DNA of 64,000 bases from positions 92,620 to 156,619 of the forward strand of contig ML769391.1 in NCBI GenBank assembly GCA_009733575.1. The letters run 5' to 3'. Made by a program: the position numbers and the translations under genes. The first letter of the stretch is position 1. Each line of letters begins with the position of its first letter. The stretch is from Gymnopus androsaceus JB14. Its lineage: Eukaryota > Basidiomycota > Agaricomycetes > Agaricales > Omphalotaceae. Positions 22,945-33,495 of this stretch are shown here, piece by piece. The notes beneath the pieces were generated by a model, which did no database searches, was not told where the DNA came from, and worked only from the letters and a program-made list of their open reading frames with translations.

Positions 22945-22976
22945 CAGAAGCTGGCTTCTTGTTGCCGAACAGACCC
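22945..22976 (-). repeat. Harbinger right terminal inverted repeat
   Basis: 32 bp, exact reverse complement of 19354-19385; followed by TAA. Confidence 0.92.
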
Positions 22977-23116
22977 TAAGTTAGATCTGTGTGCCAATAA
23001 TGCCTGTAGTCCAACTGTAGTCGGCCTTTCACGTTCTGAAGTTCGTAAGCGCTCTGTGCGCTTATTTCTCTCTTTCTTTATCGACCCGTTTTTTAAAGGT
23101 GCGTTTGCGTTTGCGT

Positions 23117-23156
23117 TAGGCCTAAAGCAGTCCCCTCCTAGACTGCTTTAGGCCTA
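23117..23156. mobile_element. 40-bp miniature inverted-repeat element
   Basis: TAGGCCTAAAGCAG and its perfect inverse flank a 12-bp core. The 9-bp sequence CGTTTGCGT is duplicated at 23108-23116 and 23157-23165. The paralogous upstream region near 25126-25140 shows the site once and without the element, i.e. an empty site. A longer relative with the same ends lies at 49424-49530. Confidence 0.8.
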
Positions 23157-23213
23157 CGTTTGCGTCCCATACTCTAAATTACTCAGTTTCTGACCACAGT
23201 ACTTGAGGTCAGG

Positions 23214-24862
23214 ATGAATCCGATGATGTCAACCCAAAACTCGAATCCTTGTCCAAGGTGCCAGAACACGTTAAATCCCCGCCTAAACTATAGTTCTGTT
23301 GAACTAATCTATGCGAAAATTCACTCGGAATCCGAACCTTCGATGCCCGATCGACAAGAGGTGGAAAAAATGCTTTCTTTAGCTGACCAGGACAGCAAGG
23401 ACTTCGAGGCAGAGCTCGTTCGCCTACGATCTCAGATCACGCATATCGAAGCGCAACAGGTCCGGCTCGAGAACCACAGGAGACAGCTACGATCCTTGAT
23501 TTCGCCTCTCCGTAGACTTCCTAATGAGACGTTGGCTCACATATTCGAGTATGCGTGCAAGAAAAACCTGCTCCAGGAATTTCCGTGGCACGACGACCCT
23601 TCTCCACCCCCTACCAAACTGTCGTCCCTGTCATCACCTATCTCCCAACTATCGCCATTAGTTCGGTGTGCTCTAGATGGCGTGGGCTTGCGCTTTCGTA
23701 TCCCAGTCTGTGGTCTAACCTGGAAATGGAGATCTGCATGACCTCGAGACAGCCGGATAGGTTTATTTCTATACTGGACCGATATCTCGGGGCGTCAGGA
23801 AATTTCCCGCTCAACCTGGAGCTGAATATTCAGGGAGAGACACATTGGAATGAACCTCTTGCTCATGTATCTCTTGCTCTGACTCATCTCGTGTGTCATG
23901 CTCATCGCTGGAAAAGGTTCAAGTACTTGGGACAGTACACATTAACAGAATATGGACTTCCCTATCTCCAATATCCCATTCTTACGGGTTTGAACCTTGC
24001 TAGCACATCGACAGATCTCGACCGCTTTCATCATGCCCCCAACCTCCGTGCGCTGACGACAGATGCAAGGATCCCCTCAGCTATTCCGTATCCCCATCTT
24101 CAAGAGGCCGGTTTTAGGATATCTTCGCATAACGATATGGAAGTCATTCTTCAAAAATGCCCTTCCCTAACCTCCTTGGAACTTACTGGATTTGAGGATA
24201 TCTCAGAATTTCCTGATTCCCCAAGTACATGGCGTAACATAACATTGCTTAATGTTTGTGAAGCCACTCCGGAATCTCTTTCTAGTATGGTGTTTTCCTG
24301 CTTCAATTTCCCTTGCTTGCATGACATCCACATACACCGGAAATACGGCTTCAGGCAAACTTGGCCGAGGAAGGCCTTTGATTCGTTCATATCCAGATCG
24401 GCATGCATAATCACTACATTTACTATCCGCAATATTGCCCTCTCTGATGAGGATGTCATTGCTGCCCTCCGTATCATGCCATCTCTAATTGACTTCGAGA
24501 TTAGTGACAAAGGGTTGAAACCATATAGTCCCATAACCGCGCTACTAATCTCCAGCCTGTGCTGTGTAGCCCCGGAGAGCCAGCCCACTGGATCCATTGT
24601 GCGCCTTGTGCCGAAGCTTCGCGATTTTTGCCTGCATTACAATGGCGAGATATCCGATGACCTTGCCTTCGTTAGAATGGTGCAGTCCCGAAGGTTACCT
24701 GACTCGGAATACGCCACGATGATTGGTATGAATTGCTTGCGGTCTGTGGTTCTCAAGTTCAGTAAGCGGGAGGTTAGGGAGGAAGTGTATCGGCCGCTAC
24801 AGGACTTGGATAGGATGGGCATGAAAGTAGTCATTGCAGGAACTAATGGGTTAAAGATATAA
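23214..24862 (+). pseudogene. F-box protein gene, first tandem copy, 1-bp deletion
   Basis: Aligns end to end with the intact copy at 25203-26882: same start MNPMMS, a CPRCQNTLNPRLNYS motif, a coiled segment, F-box core LRRLPNETLAHIFEYAC, VCSRWRGLALSYPSLWSNL, LRR-like middle, and the end MIGMNCLRSVVLKFSKREV. Near 23624 the sequence reads TCGTCCCTG where the paralog keeps one more base, so the frame shifts and the protein would end at 23741. The rest (from about 23625 to 24862) is open in the shifted frame without further lesions, so the loss is recent or a sequencing slip. An N-terminal fragment that keeps the F-box but lacks the substrate-binding repeats would still be encoded. Confidence 0.82.
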
Positions 24863-25202
24863 TGATAGTTTCGGTTCGTTGTAAGTCTAGAGGGGACGGC
24901 GGGTATATCTCGAAATAACCACTCCAACCTCTCAGAAATACTAAATAGCCACACAACCATTAGCAGTGACTAGTGATTGCTAGGGATACTTTATCGTCAG
25001 TGAAATAAGTCCCTTATCTCTAGAACGAAACATAACTTCACGTGTGATCGTGGAAAAGCGCACAGCGCTTAATTCTCCATTCTCTTTCTTGAAGCATTTG
25101 ATCTCATTGCACCGTTTCTCAAAGGTGCGTTTGCGTCCCATACTACTAAATTACTCAGTTCCTGAATCAGATACAGAATACCACAGTACTACTGAGGCTA
25201 GG
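24863..25202. other. Spacer between tandem F-box copies
   Basis: Contains 3' flank of copy one and 5' flank of copy two, both with counterparts on the other side of the duplication. No gene seen. Confidence 0.55.
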
Positions 25203-26882
25203 ATGAATCCGATGATGTCAGCCCAAAACTCGAATCTTTGTCCAAGGTGCCAGAACACGTTGAATCCCCGCCTAAACTATAGTTCTGTTGAACTAATCTA
25301 CGCGAAAATTCACTCGGAATTTGAACCTGCGATGGCTAGTCGACAGGAAGTGGAAAATATGCTTTCTTTAGCTGACCAGGACAGCAAGGACTATGAGGCA
25401 GAGCTCGTTCGCCTTCGGTCTCAGATCACACATATCGAAGCGCAACAGGTCTCGCTGGAAAACCACAAAAGACAGCTACGATCCTTGATTTCGCCTCTCC
25501 GTAGACTTCCTAATGAGACATTGGCTCGTATCTTCGAGTTCACGTGCAAGGAGAACTTGCTCCAGGAATTTCCGTGGCACGACGTCGAGTCTGCACCCCT
25601 CACCAAGTTGTCATCACCTGTGATCACCTATCTCCCAACTATGGCCATTAGTGCGGTATGCTCTCGATGGCGTCAAGTCGCACTTTCATACCCCGGTTTG
25701 TGGTCTAACCTTAAAGTGGAGATCTGCATGACCTCAAACCAGTCGGATATCGATGGCTTTATTGCTACCCTTGACCGACATCTCGAGATGTCTGGAAATT
25801 CCCCGCTCAACCTCGACCTGAATATCCAGGGAAAGCCGCTGCAAGCGCGTTGGGGCGCTGAACCTCTTGCTTTGGTTCACCTCACACGCCATGTTCATCG
25901 CTGGAAAAAGTTCAAGTACATGGGAGAGCACACGTTAACAAGCTATGGGATACATTTCGGACTTCAATATCCCAAATATCCCATTCTTGCAGATTTGAAC
26001 CTTGAAGCTCGACACGACTCCATACCCTCAACTGATCTCAACCGCTTCGAGTACGCTCCCAACCTCCGCGCGCTGAGCACAGATGCCTTTTTCCGCTCGG
26101 CTATCCCGTATCACCAGCTTCAATGGGCTGAGCTTGGAATATCTTCCCAAAAAAGTATGGAAGATGTTCTTCAAAAATGCCCTTCCCTTACCTCTTTGGA
26201 ACTTACTGGAATTAGGGAAATTCCTGAAATTCCTGAATCCCCAAGTACATGGCGTAACATAGTTTCGCTTGTTGCTTGTGAATTTACTCCGGAATCCGTT
26301 TTTCGCATGGTTTTTTCCTGCTTCAATTTCCCTTTCTTGCATCACCTCCACATATACCAGAATCCTCAATGTCACTTCCCACCATGGCCGAGGAAGGCCT
26401 TTGATTCCTTTATATCCAAATCGGCATGCGTAATCACCACATTTATAATCTACAATGTTGCTCTCTCTGATGAGGATGCCATTGCTGCCCTCCGTATCAT
26501 GCCATCTCTAAAGGACTTCAAGATTAGTGACACGGAGCTAAAATCACACAGTCCCATAACTGCTCAATTAATCTCCAGCCTGTGCTGTGTAGCGGAGAAC
26601 CAGCCCACTGGGTCCATTGTGCACCTTGTGCCGAAGCTTCGCCATATTTGCCTGCTTTTCGGTGGCGAGATATTCGATGACCTTGCCTTCGTTAGAATGG
26701 TGCAGTCCCGATGGTTACCTGACTCGGAGTACGCCACGATGATTGGTATGAATTGCTTGCGGTCTGTGGTTCTCAAGTTCAGTAAGCGGGAGGTTGAGGA
26801 GGAAGTGTATCGGCCGCTACAGGACCTGGATAGGATGGGCATGATGGTAGTCATTGCAGGAACTAATGGGATCAAGATATAA
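25203..26882 (+). CDS. F-box protein, second tandem copy, 559 aa
   Basis: Intact single exon. The start at 25203 is preferred over the in-frame 25044 ATG because it matches the start of the first copy. Residues 15-30 hold CPRCQNTLNPRLNYS, possibly a small Cys motif. Then comes a coiled segment, then LRRLPNETLARIFEFTC (F-box core, about 105-121), then VCSRWRQVALSYPGLWSNL and LRR-like sequence to the end. It probably acts as an SCF substrate receptor with unknown target. Together with the copy at 23214 it forms a duplicated block of about 2 kb that also includes 5' sequence (GGTGCGTTTGCGT) and 3' sequence. Confidence 0.88.
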   Translation: MNPMMSAQNSNLCPRCQNTLNPRLNYSSVELIYAKIHSEFEPAMASRQEVENMLSLADQDSKDYEAELVRLRSQITHIEAQQVSLENHKRQLRSLISPLRRLPNETLARIFEFTCKENLLQEFPWHDVESAPLTKLSSPVITYLPTMAISAVCSRWRQVALSYPGLWSNLKVEICMTSNQSDIDGFIATLDRHLEMSGNSPLNLDLNIQGKPLQARWGAEPLALVHLTRHVHRWKKFKYMGEHTLTSYGIHFGLQYPKYPILADLNLEARHDSIPSTDLNRFEYAPNLRALSTDAFFRSAIPYHQLQWAELGISSQKSMEDVLQKCPSLTSLELTGIREIPEIPESPSTWRNIVSLVACEFTPESVFRMVFSCFNFPFLHHLHIYQNPQCHFPPWPRKAFDSFISKSACVITTFIIYNVALSDEDAIAALRIMPSLKDFKISDTELKSHSPITAQLISSLCCVAENQPTGSIVHLVPKLRHICLLFGGEIFDDLAFVRMVQSRWLPDSEYATMIGMNCLRSVVLKFSKREVEEEVYRPLQDLDRMGMMVVIAGTNGIKI

Positions 26883-28113
26883 TAATGTTTCGGCTCTAGA
26901 TACAAGCCAGTAACGTATACTACTTATACTGCGACATTTGGCTCCTTATTTGAAGTGGAACAATCTAGTTCGCAATTTGTATGTACGGCTTGAATTTTAT
27001 GCGTCTCATCGTTAGATGTCTAGCTGACTCGCCTGTTAGTGCACTGAGCTCCTATTTCTCGTTTGTATGCTTGGTAACGAGTCGGGAGGCATCCCAGCTT
27101 GGATATGTAGAGTGGATATGAGTAAACACTGCACACTCAAGTGATCAAACAGGGCTCTCTCAAAGTGATTTTTTTGGGTTCCCTGCCTACGAGTCGGTAC
27201 AATTCAATCGCTTGAACCAAGATTGCACAGACCGTTCAATCTGTTAAACATATGCAATGTGCAGCGCGACGCAAGGTATGCGATGAGGATCATATCGACC
27301 CGCTGTATGTAGATCGATGACCGCCGTAGAGTCATTTACATGTTTGTTTTCGGATAGACACCCTGGTGCTGCAGCCGCATGCTGAACAGTAGTAGTAGTG
27401 CTGTAGAAATTAAAGGTCTACGTGAAATCAAACTGTTATTGTTGGCACATTGGTTTTCTTGATGACTTGGAACGACTTCCAGTAAGTATGATCATCAATT
27501 AATCGAAAGCATCGCGTTAGCTTGAACTCTGACTGTCTGAATGAAGGCCCGGTAATTGCCCTTGCCGCCTCACTGGACTAAGGCTTCCTTGCTGTACTAA
27601 GTTTGAAGTCATAAAGTACAGCCGAACCATATAGGTGTGATGAAGTGCAATTCCAAGCTCCCTTCATGAGATCTTTTGTAGATCTGATAGCCTCCAGAGA
27701 TTCGTTTAAACGTCCACGAACTTCGATATAAAAGTAAGTACCACAATTGACGACGATGCGAAGTCTCAGGTAAGATAAGTAGAACCGCGGGCGATCCGCA
27801 AACTAACTCTTGGACGAGGACGTGGAGCGCGACAGCTTCAGACCCAAAAAGTATGCTTCAGTGCAGAAGCGTATAGCCTGCTACATCAGTATCAATCACA
27901 GAGAGATGCGACTGAAAAGGCATCGAAAGGTGTGCATATGAGAAACGTCGGCAAGGGCGGCAGGCAAGTACTAAAGTGAACCCTAAATACATTCTTGTCA
28001 TTCCCTCTCTCCTTTCTTGCTTGTCCTGTTTTTTCTCAAGCCTCACTCCCTTTCTCTTCTATTTCCCTCGCGAACTTCATTTTTGGTTAGAAAAGAAGTT
28101 GAGAATCTACAAA
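26883..28113. other. Intergenic region upstream of RAS1
   Basis: About 1.2 kb with no protein-like frame, repeat or RNA gene that I could recognise. A pyrimidine-rich stretch (about 27990-28070) lies just before the RAS1 start, as is common in fungal promoters. Confidence 0.5.
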
Positions 28114-29093
28114 ATGGCTGGAAGGGTTCGTGTTATTCTGCTGAATATGGGCACGCACCGTTTCTGATGCTCAAATTTGCAGACACAATTCTTGAGGGAG
28201 TACAAGCTCGTTGTAGTCGGCGGTGGTGGCAAGTCCAAATTGTTGCTCAAACTGGCGGAAGGATTCAACTTTTTGTTCTAGGTGTTGGAAAATCCGCCTT
28301 GACCATTCAATTCATCCAATCACACTTTGTGGACGAATATGACCCTACTATCGAAGGCAATTATCATTATTACTGCTTATTTTAGAAGATTTCTAACCGA
28401 ATTGGTCTTTAGACTCATACCGGAAACAATGTGTTATAGACGATGAAGTTGCTTTACTCGACGTTCTTGATACTGCCGGACAGGAGGAGTATGGGTAAGT
28501 CGTTGAGCACACGCTCACGAACCTTCTCTTGCTAACCGTTCCTTCTAGTGCCATGCGTGAACAATACATGCGTACCGGCGAGGGGTTCCTTCTCGTATAC
28601 TCTATCACCTCGCGTAATTCATTTGAGGAAATCAGCACGTTCCACCAACAAATTCTGAGAGTAAAGGACCAGGACACATTCCCGGTTGTTGTTGTTGCAA
28701 ACAAGTGCGATTTGGAATACGAGAGGCAGGTTGGCATGAATGGTGAGGAACTATCTTTCCGCTTTCTTCGTTCATTCACTTACGCCTACTTTAGAGGGAC
28801 GCGACCTTGCCAGACATTTTGGGTGCAAGTTTATCGAGACTTCTGCCAAGCAGAGGATCAACGTCGACGAGGCTTTTAGTAATCTCGTCCGCGAAATCAG
28901 GAAGTACAACAAAGTGCGTTGATATAACTGTCAAGTAGTATGGAACCAGAGGCTAATTTACGTTCAGGACCAACAAAACACAGGCCGAATGATGACTGGT
29001 AACGGAGGTGGAGGTCCTCCTGGCGCATACGCGAACAAAGATTCCAACGACGACGGTGCTGGCGGGTGCTGTGGGGGTTGTGTCGTTCTGTGA
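28114..29093 (+). CDS. ras1: RAS1 small GTPase, 217 aa
   Basis: Seven exons: 28114-28125, 28183-28228, 28282-28356, 28413-28494, 28549-28742, 28795-28913, 28968-29093 (654 nt, phases agree). P-loop GGGGVGKS (about 17-24), switch [15 protein letters not shown], switch [26 protein letters not shown] and ETSAK guanine-binding motifs. The tail ends CCGGCVVL: a CaaX box for prenylation (Leu at the end favours geranylgeranylation) with upstream cysteines that may be palmitoylated, giving plasma-membrane anchoring. In basidiomycetes RAS1 feeds cAMP and MAPK signalling for growth and mating. The first exon is only 12 nt. The introns after codons GGTGGTG (28229) and ATCGAAG (28357) begin with GC, not GT; no GT alternative keeps the frame. 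Confidence 0.96.
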
Positions 29094-29457
29094 TTTGCTG
29101 TCACTTTCCATCGTACCCATCCGTTTTCCCCTGCCAGATCCCGATTTTACATCTCTTTGATTCTGATCCACTATGCTCATCTGGCCGTTTATTCCTTTCC
29201 CTCGTTGTGTTTCTTTTCCGTCTCTCTCTGTTCTGTCTGTTTTCCTCTGTTTTTGTTATTACCTCCCTCTCTTCCTCTTGCCTTGCGACGCCCCGCCCCG
29301 TCTGCATGTCGATTTCGTCTCAGGATTCTCTCCATCTCAGTCTCATTCATCATAGCCTTCTCCCCATCTGATAGATATCATGCATCATCATACAGTCACT
29401 TAAACCTGTACCCTCCCCTTCCTTCATAAACAAGCACATACTTAGCACGGAAATCTG
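29094..29457. other. RAS1 3' flank, pyrimidine-rich
   Basis: Strongly T/C-rich from about 29180 to 29300. No gene recognised. Confidence 0.5.
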
Positions 29458-30853
29458 TCATGTCTCCGATTCACAAACTATAATCAGAAGATTCAACTTG
29501 CAAATCTCCGCGCTCTGTGGAAGGAAGGAAGGCTTATGTTTCAAGTGTTCATCAGAATCATCTGTGCATTCGTCTTCATGATTATTTAGTTGGTTCAAGA
29601 TTTGTATACAATGTTCATCCAGTAAGTAGTCCGAGAGGCTCGCAGTGGGGATCTCGTGCATTATCGACGAAACCTCCTGAAGCGCGCAGAAATAATACCA
29701 CTCCAACGCGATGGAACATCCTCCCGCTGCTCCTCTGAAACTCCAAAGTTTTGTCTCAGGTATCCGTTCCTAGATGTCAGTAGTGTCGCTATTGATGCAA
29801 GTATCGAAGTTGGCGGTGGTGGAATAGATAGCGTAGTCGGCGCAACGAGCAGCAAATTAGCCATTTTCCCCACCATACAAATACTGGCAAGTAGATCCTT
29901 CTTACACTGTGTCCATGTCGTTCGAGAAGTGCATCGTTTGCTCTTAGCTTCTCGAGCTCAGCAGAGTCCGCTTGCGTACTTCTGAAATACCGTCGGAAGG
30001 AGCGTTCAATGTACTCGAAGTGTACGCATAGAAATCGAGGACATGATCCTGCATCAACGAGTGGCAAATTTGGCGATGAGCGTCCAAAACCTGATCAGAT
30101 CGAGTAACGCTCGATGTATGCCTCTTCAAGAGATCGCCCGAGTTTCATCTAGAGCTGCCATCCCGTCTGGATATAACACTGAAAGGTTTGCGAGGACGAA
30201 AGCGCAGTGTTTCCGCATCTACCAAAAAAAAAAAACGAGCTGTCAGCGACAGACAAAACACGAAACACACCAACGCAACACACCCAAATCGAAATTCATG
30301 TTAGAGCTCTTCCAAGAACTCGAACTGAGCTTCGAAGTAGTAATGTTTGAGACCAAGTTCTGTAAACCGGAACACTGCACGAGCTGCTCAAATTCGCTCA
30401 AGATAAACGTCTCACAGCGTTGAGCAGCCGCTGTCGACGTTATTCGTATCTGGATAGCTTGTGCAAGCGTCTCAGATAAAAATTGGCCATTATCACCTCC
30501 ATATTTGTTGGAAGACATGAGCTGGCAAAGCACGATAGGGTTGTCCATCCATGTATAACCCTTGCTCAAAGACGACGTGATGTCTTTGAGGAGGTCGTTA
30601 AAAGACACTCTGACGCTATTGAAGAGACGTGAACCCTCCACGCCACTGTTCAAACTTTGAAGCCGGTATAGAGAGGTCACAGCTCGCTCTATGCTTGATT
30701 CAAGGCTCCTCAGAGCCGAAGCTGGTAATTCGGAAGAGTCCAAGATTGCCTGTACAAATGCAGACGGTCAGAGTTCAGGAGAAATTATCCGAGAGACGAA
30801 AAAAAACTGACGGTGGCGGTATCGCTGGTATATGTGGTGCTCGAGCTGGACAT
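29458..30853 (-). CDS. Unrecognised helical protein; 3' structure uncertain
   Basis: The first two exons are clear: complement of 30812-30853 (MSSSSTTYTSDTAT) and 30284-30749, joining in frame. The second exon encodes an Ser/Leu-rich, predicted helical stretch (LRSLESSIERAVTSLYRLQ ... FNDLLKDITSSLSKGY). Downstream the frame continues through DAETLRFRPRKPFS, a segment with a coiled look (SAELEKLRANDALLERHGH) and a hydrophobic one (PPPPTSILASIATLL), but the exon boundaries there are ambiguous and the 3' end (29458) is a guess. It is divergent to the helical gene at 31482. I do not recognise the family. Confidence 0.45.
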
Positions 30854-31481
30854 GGCGGATGTTCGTCGATGGTGAAGCATCGCTGTTATTTAACGTTTTT
30901 CACATCTAATAACCAGTGCATCTTCTCCAGCAGGTACTGCCAGTACACAACAATTTAGGAGCTTCCAGATGACTCGCTCTAATGTACCGACTTATTGGCA
31001 GGATAGCTTTCGAAGGTGTAAAGAGAAGCCAATTCCCTGTGTTTCAATTCGATGAGTTATAATCTAAGCGCCCAGTGACGCACAGGACTCACGCCCAATG
31101 GCGCCACTACTGCATACATCCTACAGCTGAGATTTCTCCTGCATGACTATTCAACAACATGCTGCGCACAGTTCTACTTGAAGGTAGCTGAGGCAGACTC
31201 GGATCGTCTAGTATTTAAGTATGTACCTCTCTCCGCATTCTCTACTGGTCGAACAGTTTACATTATGTAGGTGAAGCTATAAAATCACAACACAATCGTT
31301 GGTAAGATGTAAATCTTGACGCTCAAGGTGCGCCTTCCAATGACTCGACGGGTCTTTCCTGTGGTGGAGAGCGCCGTGAGTTCTCAGCCAGCTAGCAGTA
31401 TATAATGCTGCATATCATCGCAGTAATATCTCAATTTATACAGGTTAAACATCTGCACTTTATCCAACTCAGGAAACGGAC
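30854..31481. other. Divergent promoter region
   Basis: Between the starts of two helical unknown proteins. No repeat or gene recognised. Confidence 0.45.
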
Positions 31482-32974
31482 ATGTCTCATCGCTCTCATC
31501 GTTCGCGTTCATCCACGCTCGATGACCTTGCGACTATCTCGACGGCCTTCAAAGGTCTCCCAGACGTATCACCTGTGTCGAAGGCATTTTCTGTCTTGGA
31601 ATGGCTTAGAAAGGCGAGGTATGTCATACCCTTCTTCGATGTATCAAACTCTGGGTTCTTACAGATCGATTACAAGAACCAAAGACTTGGACGCCACCAA
31701 CGGAGAAACCAACAGAATTTTACAGAACATCTTTGCCGGCAAGACACGTTTCCTCGAGGTCCTTCGATGGAGCGAGATGGAGCATCAAAGAGGTTACGAG
31801 TTCTGCAAAAATATGGTTAAAATCTGTGACATCCTTGGCTCCGACAACATCGATATCGAGGGCCTGCAAGCACTACTTGACCAAACGCGGTTGCATGCGA
31901 GAGAAACCCAGTTCTACTCAACTAACATAGTTCAAGAGTTTAACAAGGCACGACATGGCCTGCTGGAGGTATAATACGCACTACCGTGAAATCCATCAAT
32001 TCTGACTGTTCTATGTTCCCAGATAGGAAAGCAGGTCCCCCTTGCTGTTGATAATTTGGTCCAAAAACAGCGAGATACTGCTGATAAAAAACGAACAGCA
32101 GAGAAACGTGTAATTCCATTGAAACTCGGGAAAGCGGTAGCTACTTCGGCGACGGCTGTGGTTGGAGTTATAGCAGGTGTAGGCTCTATAGCTTTTCCAC
32201 CTGCATTGCTCGTCCTTCCTGTGGTTCTTCCTATCATGGTTTTGCTTGGTGACTACCTCGAAGTCAAGAACAACAAGCGTATCAAAGGTAAGCTTCGGGT
32301 ATCTAGTAATGAGTGGAGAAACTCACTGCTACAGAGTGTAAAATTGAGGAGCGAAAGATCCGAGAGGCAATCACCCAGTTGGAGGCAGCTTCTGGTAGTC
32401 TCAGCCTCATGAATGACTACCTTGATCAGCTCTCGAGCTTTTGGATCGAAATAGAGCTTATACTGAAAGGTATAAATGATAGATTAGGGGATTTCAGATT
32501 TCGCAGTCCCAGCTCTCACATTCAGCTGCAAATGATTAAGAGCAGTTCGAATGAGGCGAAGGGAAAATACAAAGATTACTACATCGAGGTATATCTGTGC
32601 TCATAAAGATTGTTTTATTGGTGTTGATATTCGCATTTTTCAAGTTAAATAAGCTACGCCTCCAGTTCCCAGACTCACCTGTCAGTGAAGACTCGTTGTC
32701 TATTGCGAGCAAACGAATTGGCTCTACTTCAAGCTCAAGAACTGATGGTCAGAACAAGATCAGCCAAGATCTTACACGCAGAAATGCCACAGAGATTTTG
32801 AGCACATCGTCTTTCTCGAGCTCGAAATCAACGTTAACTGGTATGGCGTGATTGAATATCTGATAGCATTTCGAATAAATTTCTGGCTATGTAGATCGCT
32901 CTGGCTCTCATGCCTCTAGTAGTCAAACTCAACCATCAGAACCTCATCGAAGCCGACATAGGACCAAGAAGTAG
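31482..32974 (+). CDS. Helical protein with central hydrophobic hairpin, 411 aa
   Basis: Six exons: 31482-31618, 31665-31968, 32023-32287, 32335-32588, 32645-32840, 32895-32974 (1236 nt). After a basic Ser-rich start, about 150 residues look helical. Then, near residues 180-220, there is a long apolar stretch (GVIAGVGSIAFPPALLVLP and following) broken by a Pro-Pro turn, followed by another long helix (ECKIEERKIREAITQLEAA) and a Ser-rich basic tail ending RSRHRTKK. Helix, apolar hairpin, helix is the layout seen in alpha-helical membrane-inserting proteins of several unrelated families; the likeness is architectural only and no function is assigned. It could equally be a coiled-coil membrane anchor. 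Confidence 0.75.
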
Positions 32975-33495
32975 GGTAGCGGAGTCTTTCTCGAACATTA
33001 TGCAATTATTATCTTGATTGACTTGGAGACTCGGGATCTAGTATTATTTCCTATATAATATATGATATATGTACAGAATAAACATCTAGAGTAAACATCG
33101 AGTAACTCAGTAGGGCATCATACTGAAGCTTGTATAGAACCAATGATCCAAACACAGTGCATGTGAGGACTGCCGTCGCTGTATGAATGTATCTCATTGG
33201 CCACCAGTGTCTAAATGTCAGATATATCTCTTGCTAATCGCATCCAGGAATGGAAACGTGAGTCCTTCAAGATTCTTGGCCTCAAATGCAATCAATCTTG
33301 ATACGGAAGGTCAAAGCTGTACTTACGATACTTATCCGGAAACAACGTAATCAACCCAATACAGATTCAAAAAAAGAGCAAGTCTGCGACCCAATCAGAG
33401 CTCGCGTCCATCGCTTTTCATATCGTTTCTATGGTGTCTAAAGATCCAAATTAATTCGCGGACTATGGGAACCTGGTAGAAAGCTCACCCTGCAG
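32975..33495. other. Intergenic stretch, nothing recognised
   Basis: Convergent gap between the hairpin protein and a minus-strand F-box gene, AT-rich near 33040-33080. Confidence 0.5.

Larger units (their letters stand above)
19354..22976. mobile_element. PIF/Harbinger DNA transposon, 3.6 kb, apparently complete
   Basis: Terminal inverted repeats of 32 bp match exactly (19354-19385 and 22945-22976, beginning GGGTCTGTTCGG) and are flanked by the 3-bp duplication TAA (19351-19353, 22977-22979), the hallmark TWA target of PIF/Harbinger. Inside are two convergent genes, the DDE transposase (plus) and the Myb/SANT-like DNA-binding partner (minus), which in this superfamily act together in excision and integration. 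Both frames are intact after splicing. A 570-bp MITE has inserted upstream of the partner gene. The element sits in the 5' flank of the first tandem F-box copy and is absent from the equivalent place in the second copy. Confidence 0.93.

Noticed and set aside
25044..25202. Upstream in-frame start of the second tandem F-box gene
   Set aside because: The extra 53 residues are not kept in the first copy, and the stretch aligns with its non-coding flank.
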